From Hasllibacter halocynthiae (GTDB taxonomy: Bacteria > Pseudomonadota > Alphaproteobacteria > Rhodobacterales > Rhodobacteraceae): a stretch of DNA of 64,000 bases. Every line of letters starts with the position of its first letter. Positions within the stretch are counted from its first letter, which is position 1. Below the pieces are notes generated by a model. It was not told the DNA's origin. It worked only from the letters and a program-made list of their open reading frames with translations, and did not search any database. Below are positions 45,533 through 53,694 of this stretch, piece after piece. Location: the NCBI RefSeq assembly GCF_003003095.1, contig NZ_PVTT01000002.1:124001-188000 (forward strand), given 5' to 3'. A program made the translations under genes and the position numbers.

Positions 45533-46543
45533 TCAGGCGGCCCGGGTCTCGGGGCGGCAGGCGGCGGCGGCCAGGCGGTCGACGACTGCGCCCACGGTCC
45601 GCCCCTCGGCGCGCGCGGCGTAGCCCAGCGCCATCCGGTGCCCCAGCACGGGCCGCGCCAGGGCCTCCACGTCCTCGACCGAAGGGGCGAGGCGCCCGGT
45701 CAGCAGCGCCCGCGCCCGCACGGTCAGCATCAGGGCCTGCGCCGCGCGCGGCCCCGGCCCCCAGGCCACGTCCTCCGTGACGAAGTCCGGCGCCTCGGGC
45801 TGGCCAGGGCGGCAGGCCCGCACGAGGTCGAGGATGGCGGCCGTCACGCTCTCGCCCACGGGCATCCGCCGCAGGAGGGCCTGCGCCTCCATCAGCTCGG
45901 CGGCGGCGAACGCCTGCACCGCGACCTCCTCGGCCCCGCCAGTGGTGGCCACGAGGATCGCCTCCTCCGTGGCGCGGTCGGGATAGTCCACCTCGATCTG
46001 CACGAGGAACCGGTCGAGCTGCGCCTCCGGCAGGGGATAGGTCCCCTCCTGCTCGATCGGGTTCTGCGTGGCGAGGACGTGGAAGGGCGTGGGCAGCGCG
46101 CGGTCCTGGCCGGCGACCGTCACCTCCCGCTCCTGCATGGCCTGCAGGAGGGCGGACTGCGTGCGTGGGCTGGCGCGGTTGATCTCGTCCGCGAGGAGGA
46201 GCTGGCAGAACACCGGCCCCTCGACGAAGCGGAACGCCCGGCGCCCGTCCTCGCCCGCCTCCAGGATCTCCGATCCCACGATATCCGTCGGCATCAGGTC
46301 GGGGGTGAACTGCACCCGCCCCGCCCGCAGGCCCATCACGGTCGACAGCGCCTCGACGAGCCGCGTCTTGCCCAGGCCCGGCACGCCGATCAGCAGCCCG
46401 TGCCCGCCGCAGAGAAGCGTGCTCAGCACGAGGTCCACGACCCGATCCTGCCCGATGAAGCGGCGGGCGATGGCGGCGCGCGCCTCGCCCAGGCGGACGG
46501 ACAGCGCCTCGATCTCGGCGACCGGATCGGTGTCGATGCTCAT
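45533..46543 (-). CDS. MoxR-family AAA+ ATPase
   Basis: The 336-residue protein has Walker A GVPGLGKTR (about residues 53-61), Walker B LLLADEINRASPRTQ (about 114-128), sensor 1 HVLATQNPIEQEGTYPLPEA and the MoxR segment RFLVQIEVDYPD. MoxR ATPases act as chaperones that help assemble or activate VWA-domain partners, here probably the DUF58 and DUF4159 proteins encoded just downstream. The ATG at 46543 gives the usual short N-terminus. It is the first gene of the operon and divergent from DUF1285. Confidence 0.93.
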   Translation of the reverse strand: MSIDTDPVAEIEALSVRLGEARAAIARRFIGQDRVVDLVLSTLLCGGHGLLIGVPGLGKTRLVEALSTVMGLRAGRVQFTPDLMPTDIVGSEILEAGEDGRRAFRFVEGPVFCQLLLADEINRASPRTQSALLQAMQEREVTVAGQDRALPTPFHVLATQNPIEQEGTYPLPEAQLDRFLVQIEVDYPDRATEEAILVATTGGAEEVAVQAFAAAELMEAQALLRRMPVGESVTAAILDLVRACRPGQPEAPDFVTEDVAWGPGPRAAQALMLTVRARALLTGRLAPSVEDVEALARPVLGHRMALGYAARAEGRTVGAVVDRLAAAACRPETRAA

Positions 46544-46633
46544 GACGCGGGTCCCTTCGCCTCTAGATGGGGGTTTGCGGCACGACTTCCCTTCGGGGCG
46601 CCGCGCGGCGTAACCTAGTCCGGGGGGATCGCG

Positions 46634-47236
46634 ATGACAAAGGGCACCAGGGCGCACGAGGGCGTGAACGCCCCCGCGAGCGGCGGAAACCCGACCGACG
46701 CGCTGGTCAGGGCGGCAAGATCGGGCGGCAAGGGTCCGCCGCCGGTCCACCTGTGGAACCCCGACCATTGCGGCGAGATCGCGATCCGCATCCTGCGCGA
46801 CGGCACTTGGCTGCACGAGGGCACGCCGATCGGCCGCCCCGCGCTCGTGCGGCTCTTCGCCTCGATCCTCAAGCGCGAGGGGGACCGCCACTTCCTCGTC
46901 ACCCCCGTCGAGAAGCTCGGGATCGAGGTCGAGGACGCCCCTTTCATCGCCCAGGACTTCGAGGAGGAGGACGGCGTCCTCACCTTCGAGACCGGCGTGG
47001 GCGACCTCGTCGCCGCCGGGCCGGAGAACCCGATCACCGTCGAGATCGCCGGCGACGGCGAGCCGGCGCCCTATCTTCACGTCCGCCGGGGGCTGATGGC
47101 GCGGATCGACCGCAAGACCTTCTACCGCCTGACCGAGATCGGCGAGACGGAGGAGGTGGACGGCACCCCGTGGTTCGGCGTCCGCTCGGACGGGGCGTTC
47201 TTCCCCATGATCCCCGTCAGCGCCCTCGAAGGCTGA
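46634..47236 (+). CDS. DUF1285-family protein
   Basis: The 200-residue protein has the DUF1285 features PPPVHLWNPDHCGEIAIRI, DGTWLHEGTPIGRPALVRLF and LVTPVEKLGIEVEDAPFIA. It also has RIDRKTFYRLTEIGE and WFGVRSDGAFFPM. DUF1285 folds as a small beta-rich protein, and some members are thought to bind a ligand such as a nucleotide derivative, but the role is unknown. In Rhodobacterales the gene is commonly next to the moxR/DUF58/DUF4159 operon, as here on the opposite strand. A promoter-like CTTCGG-18-CTAGTC precedes it closely (46591-46620). Confidence 0.88.
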   Translation: MTKGTRAHEGVNAPASGGNPTDALVRAARSGGKGPPPVHLWNPDHCGEIAIRILRDGTWLHEGTPIGRPALVRLFASILKREGDRHFLVTPVEKLGIEVEDAPFIAQDFEEEDGVLTFETGVGDLVAAGPENPITVEIAGDGEPAPYLHVRRGLMARIDRKTFYRLTEIGETEEVDGTPWFGVRSDGAFFPMIPVSALEG

Positions 47237-47474
47237 GCCGCCCGGGCGCGGGCCGCCCCGGCCGGCGCGGATTCCGCCCCCCCGCGCTTCGGCAGGGCAC
47301 GGCACGGCCGCCGCCCTGCCCCGGGCCGGGAAGGCAGCGCCCGCGATGGGCTCGCCTCGTCGCCGCGCGAATCGGGTTGCATGGATCATCGGGCCATCAT
47401 GCCGCACGAACCTTGCCGCCAGGTTAAGGGACGGCGCCGGAACGGACATTTCCCGCCGACATCCTGATGCAGCA

Positions 47475-47489
47475 GCACGAATATCGTGC
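47475..47489 (-). terminator. hairpin right after the RluE-like gene
   Basis: GCACGA-ATA-TCGTGC is a perfect 6-bp stem beginning two bases after the stop of the minus-strand gene. The rest of the 254-bp convergent gap (47237-47490) is comparatively AT-rich around 47380-47480 but shows no gene. Confidence 0.4.
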
Positions 47490-47490
47490 G

Positions 47491-48015
47491 TCAGCCCGGC
47501 GGCGGGGGGCCCTCCTCCCGCCATTCGCCAGGCGCCAGGCCGCCCAGCGCCCAGGGCCCGATCCGCACCCGCACGAGGCGCAGCGTCGGCAGGCCGACAT
47601 GGGCGGTCATGCGGCGGACCTGCCGGTTGCGCCCCTCGCCGAGGACCAGCTCGATCCAGTGATCGGGCACCGAGCGGCGGGCCCGGACGGGCGGATCGCG
47701 CGGGCCCAGCCAGCCCGGCGGCGGCACGGCCCGCGCCGCCAGCGCCCGCGCCGGCCCGTCCCTCAGGGCGACCCCGTCCCGCAGCCGGCCGAGCGCACGG
47801 TCGTCCGGCGCCCCCTCCACCTGGGCGAGGTAGGTCTTGCGGATCCCGCTGCCGGGGGCGGCGATGCGGGCCTGGAGGCGGCCGTCATCCGTCAGCAGCA
47901 GAAGCCCCTCGCTGTCGCGGTCCAGGCGCCCGGCGGCATAGACGCCCTTCGGCAGCCCGAAGCCGCCGAGCCCCGGCCAGCCCCCTTCGGGGGTGAACTG
48001 CGACAGGACGTTCAT
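47491..48015 (-). CDS. rluE: 23S rRNA pseudouridine synthase, RluE/RsuA family (start uncertain)
   Basis: The protein has the catalytic aspartate in GRLDRDSEGLLLLTDDG, the motif KTYLAQVEG and the C-terminal GRNRQVRRMTAHVGLPTLRLVRVRIG, all typical of RsuA/RluE enzymes. It forms pseudouridine in 23S rRNA; RluE modifies U2457 in E. coli. From the ATG at 48015 it is 174 residues. The conserved first strand, though, lies upstream (LVALHKP before MNVLSQFT). No ATG, GTG or TTG is found in frame before it until the stop-side of the kinase gene, so a CTG start at 48027 or an assembly error is possible. Confidence 0.8.
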   Translation of the reverse strand: MNVLSQFTPEGGWPGLGGFGLPKGVYAAGRLDRDSEGLLLLTDDGRLQARIAAPGSGIRKTYLAQVEGAPDDRALGRLRDGVALRDGPARALAARAVPPPGWLGPRDPPVRARRSVPDHWIELVLGEGRNRQVRRMTAHVGLPTLRLVRVRIGPWALGGLAPGEWREEGPPPPG

Positions 48016-48077
48016 CGGCTTGTGCAGCGCGACGAGGGTGGCGCCGGCCCGGAGGGCCGGACGGCGCGCCGGGCCCC

Positions 48078-49046
48078 TCAGCCCCCGCCCCGGCAAAGCT
48101 CGAACCCCAGGTCCACCTCGATCCCCCCGGGGGGCGCACGCCATCGCGTCCGGCCGCCGGGCCGTCCCGCGATCGCGGTGTCGACGAGGTGCCGCCCGAG
48201 GCCCTGATCCTCCGGCACGCCCTCGGGGACGGGGCCGCCCCGCTCGCGCCAGCGCAGCTCCAGGCGGCCGCCGCGGGCGCCGCCGGTCAGCTCGACATGC
48301 CCGCCCGGGGCCGACAGGGCGCCGTATTTCATGGCGTTGGTCGCCAGCTCGTGCAGCGCGAGGCTCAGGGTCGTCACCTCGTCCTGATGCAGCGCGGGCC
48401 CCTCGACCTCGACCCGGAGGCGGCCGGCATCGGCATAGGGCCGCAGGAGCACCGCGAGCATGGGCCCCAGCGCCGCGCCCGCCTCGCCGCGCGCGACCAT
48501 TCGGAACGCCCCGGAGAGCTGGGCGAAGCGCTGCCGAAGGTCGGCGACCAGCGTCTCGGCGTCGTGCGCGCCCTTCGCGGCGATCGTCGCCGTGGCGGAG
48601 GCGACCGCGAAGAGGTTGCCGATCCGGTGCCCCATCTCGCGCAGCATGAGGTCCTGCATCTCCCGCGCGCGGCGCATGTCCGTGACGTCGAGGAAGACGG
48701 CGGTGAACGGCTCGCCCTCCGCGGGCTCGTCGCCCCTCGCGGCGATCCACCGGCCGTCCACGCGGAAGGCGTGGACGAAGGGGCGGCCCTCCTCGGCGGC
48801 CTCGCGCCAGATGCGGCCGGTCTCCTCGCGGTCGGCGGGGTCCACGCGCGCCAGGAGGTCCTCGACCGCGACCTCGGAGGCGCCCACGCCCCACCACGCC
48901 ATCGCCAGCGGGTCGAGCGTCGCCGTCATCGCCCCCGCCCGCCATCGCCAGGCCGCCACCCCGCCCGAATGCATCGCCGACAGGATGTCGGGCGCGGCCT
49001 CGAAGGCGCCGGCGCGGGGAGGGTTCGTCGAGGGATCGTACCGCAT
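48078..49046 (-). CDS. orphan histidine kinase (PAS + HWE/HisKA_2)
   Basis: The 322-residue kinase has an N-terminal PAS-like sensor domain (about residues 20-130; AWRWRAGAMTATLDPLAMAW, FTAVFLDVTDMRRAREMQ). The phospho-acceptor box is DLMLREMGHRIGNLFAVAS (H near 141), and the ATPase domain has the N-box LALHELATNAMKYGALS. This arrangement is the HisKA_2/HWE group typical of alphaproteobacteria, often linked to general stress or light signalling. It has no transmembrane segment, so it is cytosolic. No response regulator is adjacent. It is read toward the RluE-like gene, 62 bp away. Confidence 0.88.
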   Translation of the reverse strand: MRYDPSTNPPRAGAFEAAPDILSAMHSGGVAAWRWRAGAMTATLDPLAMAWWGVGASEVAVEDLLARVDPADREETGRIWREAAEEGRPFVHAFRVDGRWIAARGDEPAEGEPFTAVFLDVTDMRRAREMQDLMLREMGHRIGNLFAVASATATIAAKGAHDAETLVADLRQRFAQLSGAFRMVARGEAGAALGPMLAVLLRPYADAGRLRVEVEGPALHQDEVTTLSLALHELATNAMKYGALSAPGGHVELTGGARGGRLELRWRERGGPVPEGVPEDQGLGRHLVDTAIAGRPGGRTRWRAPPGGIEVDLGFELCRGGG

Positions 49047-49199
49047 GGGGGCTGCCTAGGCCCTCGCGCCGCCGGACCCAAGGCGGGAAATCGGGATGGA
49101 CCCCGCGTCCCGTGCACACCCGGCGTGCGCACGGCGCGGCGCAGGGCTGGGGCCATGGGGTCTGGGGGGCCGAACGCGCCCTCCTCGGCGGCCGGGCGC

Positions 49200-52013
49200 C
49201 TAGTGCGCCTCGGCCCAGTTCCGGCCCCGCCCCGCATCCACCACGATCGGCACGGAGAGCCTGACCGCCGGCTCGTGGGCGTGGACCATGACCCCCCGCG
49301 CGCGTTCGACCAGGGCGTCCGCGTCGGCCTCGGCCACCTCGAAGAGAAGCTCGTCGTGGACCTGGAGGAGCATCCTCGCGTCCAGGCCCTCGGTCGCCTC
49401 CTCCATCCGCGCCATGGCCCGGCGGATGATGTCCGCGTTGGACCCCTGGATCGGCGCGTTGATCGCGGCCCGCCGCGCGTAGCCCGCCTGCGGGCCCTTC
49501 TGTCCGACGCCGGGGGTGTTCACGCGCCGGCCGAACAGGGTCCTCACGTATCCGTCCGCCTTCGCGGCGCGGGTGGTGCGCTCCATGTACTCCTTGATGC
49601 CGGGGAACTTCTCGAAGTAGCGGTCGATGAAGCCCGACGCCTCCTCGCGCGGGATGCGCAGGTTCCGCGCCAGCCCGAAGCCCGAGATGCCGTAGACGAT
49701 CCCGTAGTTGATCGCCTTGGCGGAGCGGCGGACGTCGGGCGTCATCTCCCCCAGGGGCACGCCGAACATCTCCGACGCGGTGACCGCATGGACGTCCTGC
49801 CCCTCGCGGAACGCCTCCTCCAGGGCGGGCACGTCCGCGAACTCCGTCAGGAGGCGCAGCTCGATCTGCGAGTAGTCGAGCGAGACCAGGACCCGCCCCT
49901 CGGGGGCCACGAACGCCTCGCGGATGCGGCGCCCCTCCTCCGTGCGGACGGGGATGTTCTGCAGGTTCGGGTCGGACGAGGCCAGCCGCCCCGTGTTCGC
50001 CCCCGCGATCGAGTAGGACGTGTGGACGCGCCCGGTTTCGGGGTTGACGTGGTTCTGCAGGTTGTCGGTGTAGGTCGACTTCAGCTTCGACATCGCCCGC
50101 CAGTCCAGCACCTTGCGGGCGAGGTCGTGCTCGGTCGCGAGGTCCTCAAGGACGTCCGCGGGGGTGGCCCAGGCGCCCGTCTTGGTGCGCTTGCCGCCCG
50201 GCAGGCCCATCTCGCCGAAGAGGATCCCGCCCAGCTGGCTCGGCGAGCCCACGTTGAAGGGCCGCCCGGCCAGGGCGTGGATCTCCTCCTCCAGGGCGCC
50301 CATCTTCTGCGCGAAGGCCCCGGACATGCGGCTCAGGTGCTCGCGGTCGACCATAATCCCGGCCATCTCCATCCGGGCGAGGACGGGGATCATCGGGCGC
50401 TCCAGCGTCTCGTAGACGGTGGTCACCTTCTCGGCGTGCAGCTGCGGGCGGAAGAGCTCGTGGAGGCGGATCGTGACGTCCGCGTCCTCGGCCGCGTAAG
50501 GGGCGGCCCTGTCGACCGGCACCCGGTCGAAGGTGATCTGCGACCTGCCCGACCCGATGAGCGCCTTGATGGGCTGGGGCACGTGGCCGAGATACCGCTC
50601 GGACAGCTCGTCCATCCCGTGCCCGTGCAGCCCGGCATGGAGCGCGTAGCTCAGCAGCATCGTGTCGGCGAGCGGCGCGGCGGCGATGCCGTTCCGGGCC
50701 AGGATCTTCACGTCGTACTTGGCGTTCTGGAACACCTTCAGGACGCCGTCGTCCTCCAGCAGCGGCTTCAGCAGCGCCAGCGCGGCGTCCATCCCGACCT
50801 GCCCCTCGGCCAGCGCCTCGCCGTCCCCCGCGAAGAGGTCGGCCTTCCCCTCCTCCGCCTTGTGGGCGAGCGGCACGTAGCAGGCCCGCCCTGCCGCCGT
50901 CGCCAAGCTGACGCCCACGAGGTCCGCGCGCATCTCGTCGAGGCCGGTCGTCTCCGTGTCCACGGCGACCACGCCCGCCTCGCGCGCGGCGGCGATCCAG
51001 GTCCGCAGCGCCTCCTCGTCGCGGACGATCTCGTAGGCCGCCGGGTCGAAGGGCGGCTGCTCGGGAACCGCCGCGCCTTCGGCCGCCTTCGGGCCCGGCA
51101 TGGCGGGGGCGTCCCGGCCCAGCGCGTCGGCGACGCGGCGGGTGAGGGTCCGGAACTCCATCTCGTTCAGGAAGCCGAGGAGGGCGTCCGGGTCCGGGTC
51201 GCGCAGCTCGAGGTCGTCCAGCCCGAAGGGCAGATCCATCCGGTCGTCCAGCCTGACCAGCTCGCGGCTCATGCGGATCTGGTCCGCGTGATCGATCAGG
51301 GTCTGCCGCCGCTTGGGCTGCTTGATGCTCTCGGCGTTCGCGAGGAGCGTATCGAGGTCGCCCCACTCCCCGATCAGCGCCGCGGCCGTCTTGATCCCGA
51401 TCCCCGGCGCGCCCGGCACGTTGTCGGTGCTGTCCCCGGCCAAGGCCTGCACGTCCACCACCCGGTCAGGGCCGACGCCAAAATAAGCCTCGACCCCCTC
51501 GACGCCGATGGTCTCGTTCGGCTTGCCCTGGATGCCGGGACGCATCATCTCGACCCCGCCGCCGACGAGCTGCATCAGGTCCTTGTCGGCCGAGACGATG
51601 GTGACGCGCCCGCCCGCCTCGCGCCCCTGCCGGGCGAGGGTGGCGATGATGTCGTCGGCCTCGAACCCCTCGATCTCCTCGCAGGCGACGTTGAAGGCGC
51701 GCGTGGCCTCGCGCGTCAGGGGGATCTGGGGGCGCAGATCCTCGGGCAGCTCGGGGCGGTGGCCCTTGTACTCGGGGAATATCTCGTTGCGGAAGGTCTG
51801 CGAGCCCTTGTCGAAGATCACCGCCAGGTGCGTCGCCGCGTCCGGCCCCTCGTTCCCCTCGAGGTAGCGCTGCAGCATGTTGCAGAAACCCGCCACGGCG
51901 CCGATGGGCAGGCCGTCGGACTTGCGCGTCAGGGGCGGCAGCGCGTGGAAGGCGCGGAAGATGAAGGCGCTGCCGTCGATCAGATGAAGATGGTGGCCCT
52001 TGCCGAAGCTCAT
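49200..52013 (-). CDS. polA: DNA polymerase I
   Basis: The 937-residue enzyme fills gaps and removes RNA primers. The N-terminal 5'-3' exonuclease has HLIDGSAFIFRAFHALPP, EGFEADDIIATLA and AGDSTDNVPGAPGIGIKTAA. The proofreading domain appears active, with VVAVDTETTGLDEM (DxE), QNAKYDVKILARN and YAAEDADVTIRLHE. The polymerase domain has motif A VSLDYSQIELRLLTE, motif B RRSAKAINYGIVYGISGFG and motif C LQVHDELLFEV. The length is typical. The ATG at 52013 has GGAGGGA upstream; the ORF extension to 52214 is not conserved. A small exported-protein gene is divergent from it. Confidence 0.97.
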   Translation of the reverse strand: MSFGKGHHLHLIDGSAFIFRAFHALPPLTRKSDGLPIGAVAGFCNMLQRYLEGNEGPDAATHLAVIFDKGSQTFRNEIFPEYKGHRPELPEDLRPQIPLTREATRAFNVACEEIEGFEADDIIATLARQGREAGGRVTIVSADKDLMQLVGGGVEMMRPGIQGKPNETIGVEGVEAYFGVGPDRVVDVQALAGDSTDNVPGAPGIGIKTAAALIGEWGDLDTLLANAESIKQPKRRQTLIDHADQIRMSRELVRLDDRMDLPFGLDDLELRDPDPDALLGFLNEMEFRTLTRRVADALGRDAPAMPGPKAAEGAAVPEQPPFDPAAYEIVRDEEALRTWIAAAREAGVVAVDTETTGLDEMRADLVGVSLATAAGRACYVPLAHKAEEGKADLFAGDGEALAEGQVGMDAALALLKPLLEDDGVLKVFQNAKYDVKILARNGIAAAPLADTMLLSYALHAGLHGHGMDELSERYLGHVPQPIKALIGSGRSQITFDRVPVDRAAPYAAEDADVTIRLHELFRPQLHAEKVTTVYETLERPMIPVLARMEMAGIMVDREHLSRMSGAFAQKMGALEEEIHALAGRPFNVGSPSQLGGILFGEMGLPGGKRTKTGAWATPADVLEDLATEHDLARKVLDWRAMSKLKSTYTDNLQNHVNPETGRVHTSYSIAGANTGRLASSDPNLQNIPVRTEEGRRIREAFVAPEGRVLVSLDYSQIELRLLTEFADVPALEEAFREGQDVHAVTASEMFGVPLGEMTPDVRRSAKAINYGIVYGISGFGLARNLRIPREEASGFIDRYFEKFPGIKEYMERTTRAAKADGYVRTLFGRRVNTPGVGQKGPQAGYARRAAINAPIQGSNADIIRRAMARMEEATEGLDARMLLQVHDELLFEVAEADADALVERARGVMVHAHEPAVRLSVPIVVDAGRGRNWAEAH

Positions 52014-52126
52014 GCTGCGTCCCTCCCGGTCCGCGCGCGATGTGCCATGCGCGTCGTTCGGGGGAAACCCGCTGAAGCCCCGCCCCGGTCCTTCGCGAAG
52101 GCCGGCCGCGCGGGTACCGTGGCGCC

Positions 52127-52570
52127 ATGCGCGCCCTCCTCGCCCTCGCCCTCCTCGCCCTACCCGCCGCCGCGCGGCAGCCCTGCGAGGCCGACGCGGG
52201 GGCGGGGGACCCATGCTCGCGCGTGCTCGCCTGCATCGGCACGGAGGGCGAGTGGTTCGACGGCCGCGCCCTCGGCTGGAACGAGGGCACTCTTGAGGGG
52301 GCGCTAGGCTCCGGCGCGGCCTGCACGGGGCGCTGGGCCTACGTCTCAGGCGGGGCGGCGGCGGCCGAGATCCTCTGCGAGGACGGGATGGAGGGGACCG
52401 TGTCCTACTTCGCGCAGGACGGGCCGACGGGCACGGGCCTGGGCTATGGCGCGACGTCGGACGGCCGGCGGATCGAGGCGTGGACCGGCGAGAACGTCCT
52501 GGGGTTCCTCGCCGGGAAGGACGGCGTGCCCCGCCTGCCCTGCGCGCCGGCGATCGACCTCGTAGGCTAG
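52127..52570 (+). CDS. small exported cysteine-containing protein
   Basis: The 147-residue product has a signal peptide (residues about 1-17, ALLALALLALPAAA) and six to seven cysteines (QPCEADAG, DPCSRVLACIGTEGEWFDG, GAACTGRW, ILCEDG, LPCAPAID), enough for three disulfides. The segment CIGTEGEWFDGRALGWNEG and the C-terminal GLGYGATSDGRRIEAWTGEN are its most characteristic features; it resembles small periplasmic proteins of Rhodobacterales without a known role. A promoter-like element ends about 7 bp before the ATG, so the mRNA may be leaderless. Its stop shares CTAG with the convergent lipoprotein gene. Confidence 0.75.
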   Translation: MRALLALALLALPAAARQPCEADAGAGDPCSRVLACIGTEGEWFDGRALGWNEGTLEGALGSGAACTGRWAYVSGGAAAAEILCEDGMEGTVSYFAQDGPTGTGLGYGATSDGRRIEAWTGENVLGFLAGKDGVPRLPCAPAIDLVG

Positions 52571-52878
52571 CAGAGCGTCCCGCGCGAGGCCGCAGGCGTC
52601 CGCCAGCCCGAGAAGCCGAATCCCGTGAAGTGCAGCTCGATCCCTTCGGAGACGAGGATCGCCCCGCCCGCGCAGGCCCGGCGCTCCGGCGCGCCGTAGA
52701 GGCGCGCCAGGCTCGCCTCCGCGCTCTCCAGCGTGCGGCCGAACCCGATCTCGCGCCCCGTGCCGGGGATCTCGACGCCCGTCGCCGCTGGCACGGGCGC
52801 GGGCGCCGTGGCGACCGGCGCGGTGCCCGCGGAGGCGCACCCCCCGAGAAGGGCCAGGAAGGCGAGCGCCCGCCTCAC
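52567..52878 (-). CDS. small lipoprotein
   Basis: The 103-residue product starts at a GTG overlapping the zinc-finger gene stop by four bases. The N-terminus is a lipoprotein signal ([14 protein letters not shown], with Cys at about 14 as the lipid-modified residue). Two or three further cysteines follow ([17 protein letters not shown]). The segment [21 protein letters not shown] is notable, but I do not recognise the family. The chain ends at its terminal Cys. It forms a two-gene operon with the zinc-finger protein. Confidence 0.65.
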   Translation of the reverse strand: MRRALAFLALLGGCASAGTAPVATAPAPVPAATGVEIPGTGREIGFGRTLESAEASLARLYGAPERRACAGGAILVSEGIELHFTGFGFSGWRTPAASRGTLC

Positions 52879-53225
52879 GCCTTCTCGTCCAGCCCGTCCC
52901 CGTCCGTCCGGTCCCCGAAGCCCGCGCCCCCCACGGAGACGTTCGAGCCGGGCGCCGGGTCGTGCCCCGCGAGGACGTATCGCTTGTCGCAGTAGCCGCA
53001 TTCGACCCAGCCGATGGAATCGTCGATCTGCAGCCAGACGCGTGGATGGCCCAGCGCGCCCTCGCCCCCATCGCAGGCGACGCGCAGCGCGGTCACGACC
53101 TCCGTCTCGGGCACGCCGTAATCGGCCGGCTTCGGGTCGGGCGCGGGCCGGGGCGCGGCGCCGCGCGGCGGCTCGATGCGGGGCGTGCCATCGGCATTGG
53201 TGGTGGCGCTGGGATGCTGGGCCAA
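52875..53225 (-). CDS. zinc-finger protein (zf-CHCC, NDUFS6-like)
   Basis: The 116-residue protein ends in a CHCC zinc site ([37 protein letters not shown]), the fold found in the mitochondrial complex I subunit NDUFS6 and its bacterial relatives. The function may be linked to complex I assembly, by homology only. No ATG is available. A TTG at 53225 with GGAGGGAG 7 bases upstream is the best start, giving [19 protein letters not shown]; a TTG at 53258 is the alternative. The stop overlaps the lipoprotein start. Confidence 0.82.
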   Translation of the reverse strand: MAQHPSATTNADGTPRIEPPRGAAPRPAPDPKPADYGVPETEVVTALRVACDGGEGALGHPRVWLQIDDSIGWVECGYCDKRYVLAGHDPAPGSNVSVGGAGFGDRTDGDGLDEKA

Positions 53226-53309
53226 GGCAGGCTCCCTCCGGGCATGGCGGCGGCGCAAGCCCTAGCGGGGCCGGGATGCGCCCTCAAGGGGAGAGGGGCC
53301 CCGGACCCC

Positions 53310-53684
53310 TCAGCCCGCCAGCAGCGGGCCGAGCGGGCGCCCCCCGAGGACGTGGACGTGGTAGTGCGGCACCTCCTGGTGCGCGTGCCCGCCGGCATTG
53401 GCGATCGTGCGGAAGCCCCCCCCGCCATCGGTCGACACGCCCAGCGCGCGCGCCACCTCTGCCACCGCCCGCGCGAAGCCGGCGAGCTCGGCGTCGGGCG
53501 CCTCCGCCCCGAAATGGGCCGCGTCCACGTAGGGCCCCTTGGGGATCACCAGGACGTGCTCGGGCGCCTGGGGCGAGAGGTCGCGGAAGGCCAGCGCGTG
53601 CTCGGTCTCCAGCACGGTGTCGTTCGGTATCTCGCCCCGCAGGATGCGCGCGAACACGTTGTCGTCGTCGTAGCTCCAGGCCAT
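53310..53684 (-). CDS. HIT-family nucleotide-binding protein
   Basis: The 124-residue protein has the histidine triad EVPHYHVHVLGGRPLG (H-x-H-x-H) and the usual HIT strands DDDNVFARILRGEIPNDTVLE, ALAFRDLSPQAPEHVLVIPK. HIT proteins hydrolyse or transfer nucleoside monophosphates from dinucleotides or adenosine phosphoramidate (HinT-type). It is small and single-domain. The start at 53684 follows the GT14 stop (53695) by 10 bp, with GGAGGA upstream, so the two may be co-transcribed. Confidence 0.93.
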   Translation of the reverse strand: MAWSYDDDNVFARILRGEIPNDTVLETEHALAFRDLSPQAPEHVLVIPKGPYVDAAHFGAEAPDAELAGFARAVAEVARALGVSTDGGGGFRTIANAGGHAHQEVPHYHVHVLGGRPLGPLLAG

Positions 53685-53694
53685 CGGCTCCTCC

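Noticed and set aside
46565-46572. Second sigma-32 promoter before moxR, from CCCCATCT on the minus strand
   Set aside because: No CTTGAA-type -35 element is found at the required distance.
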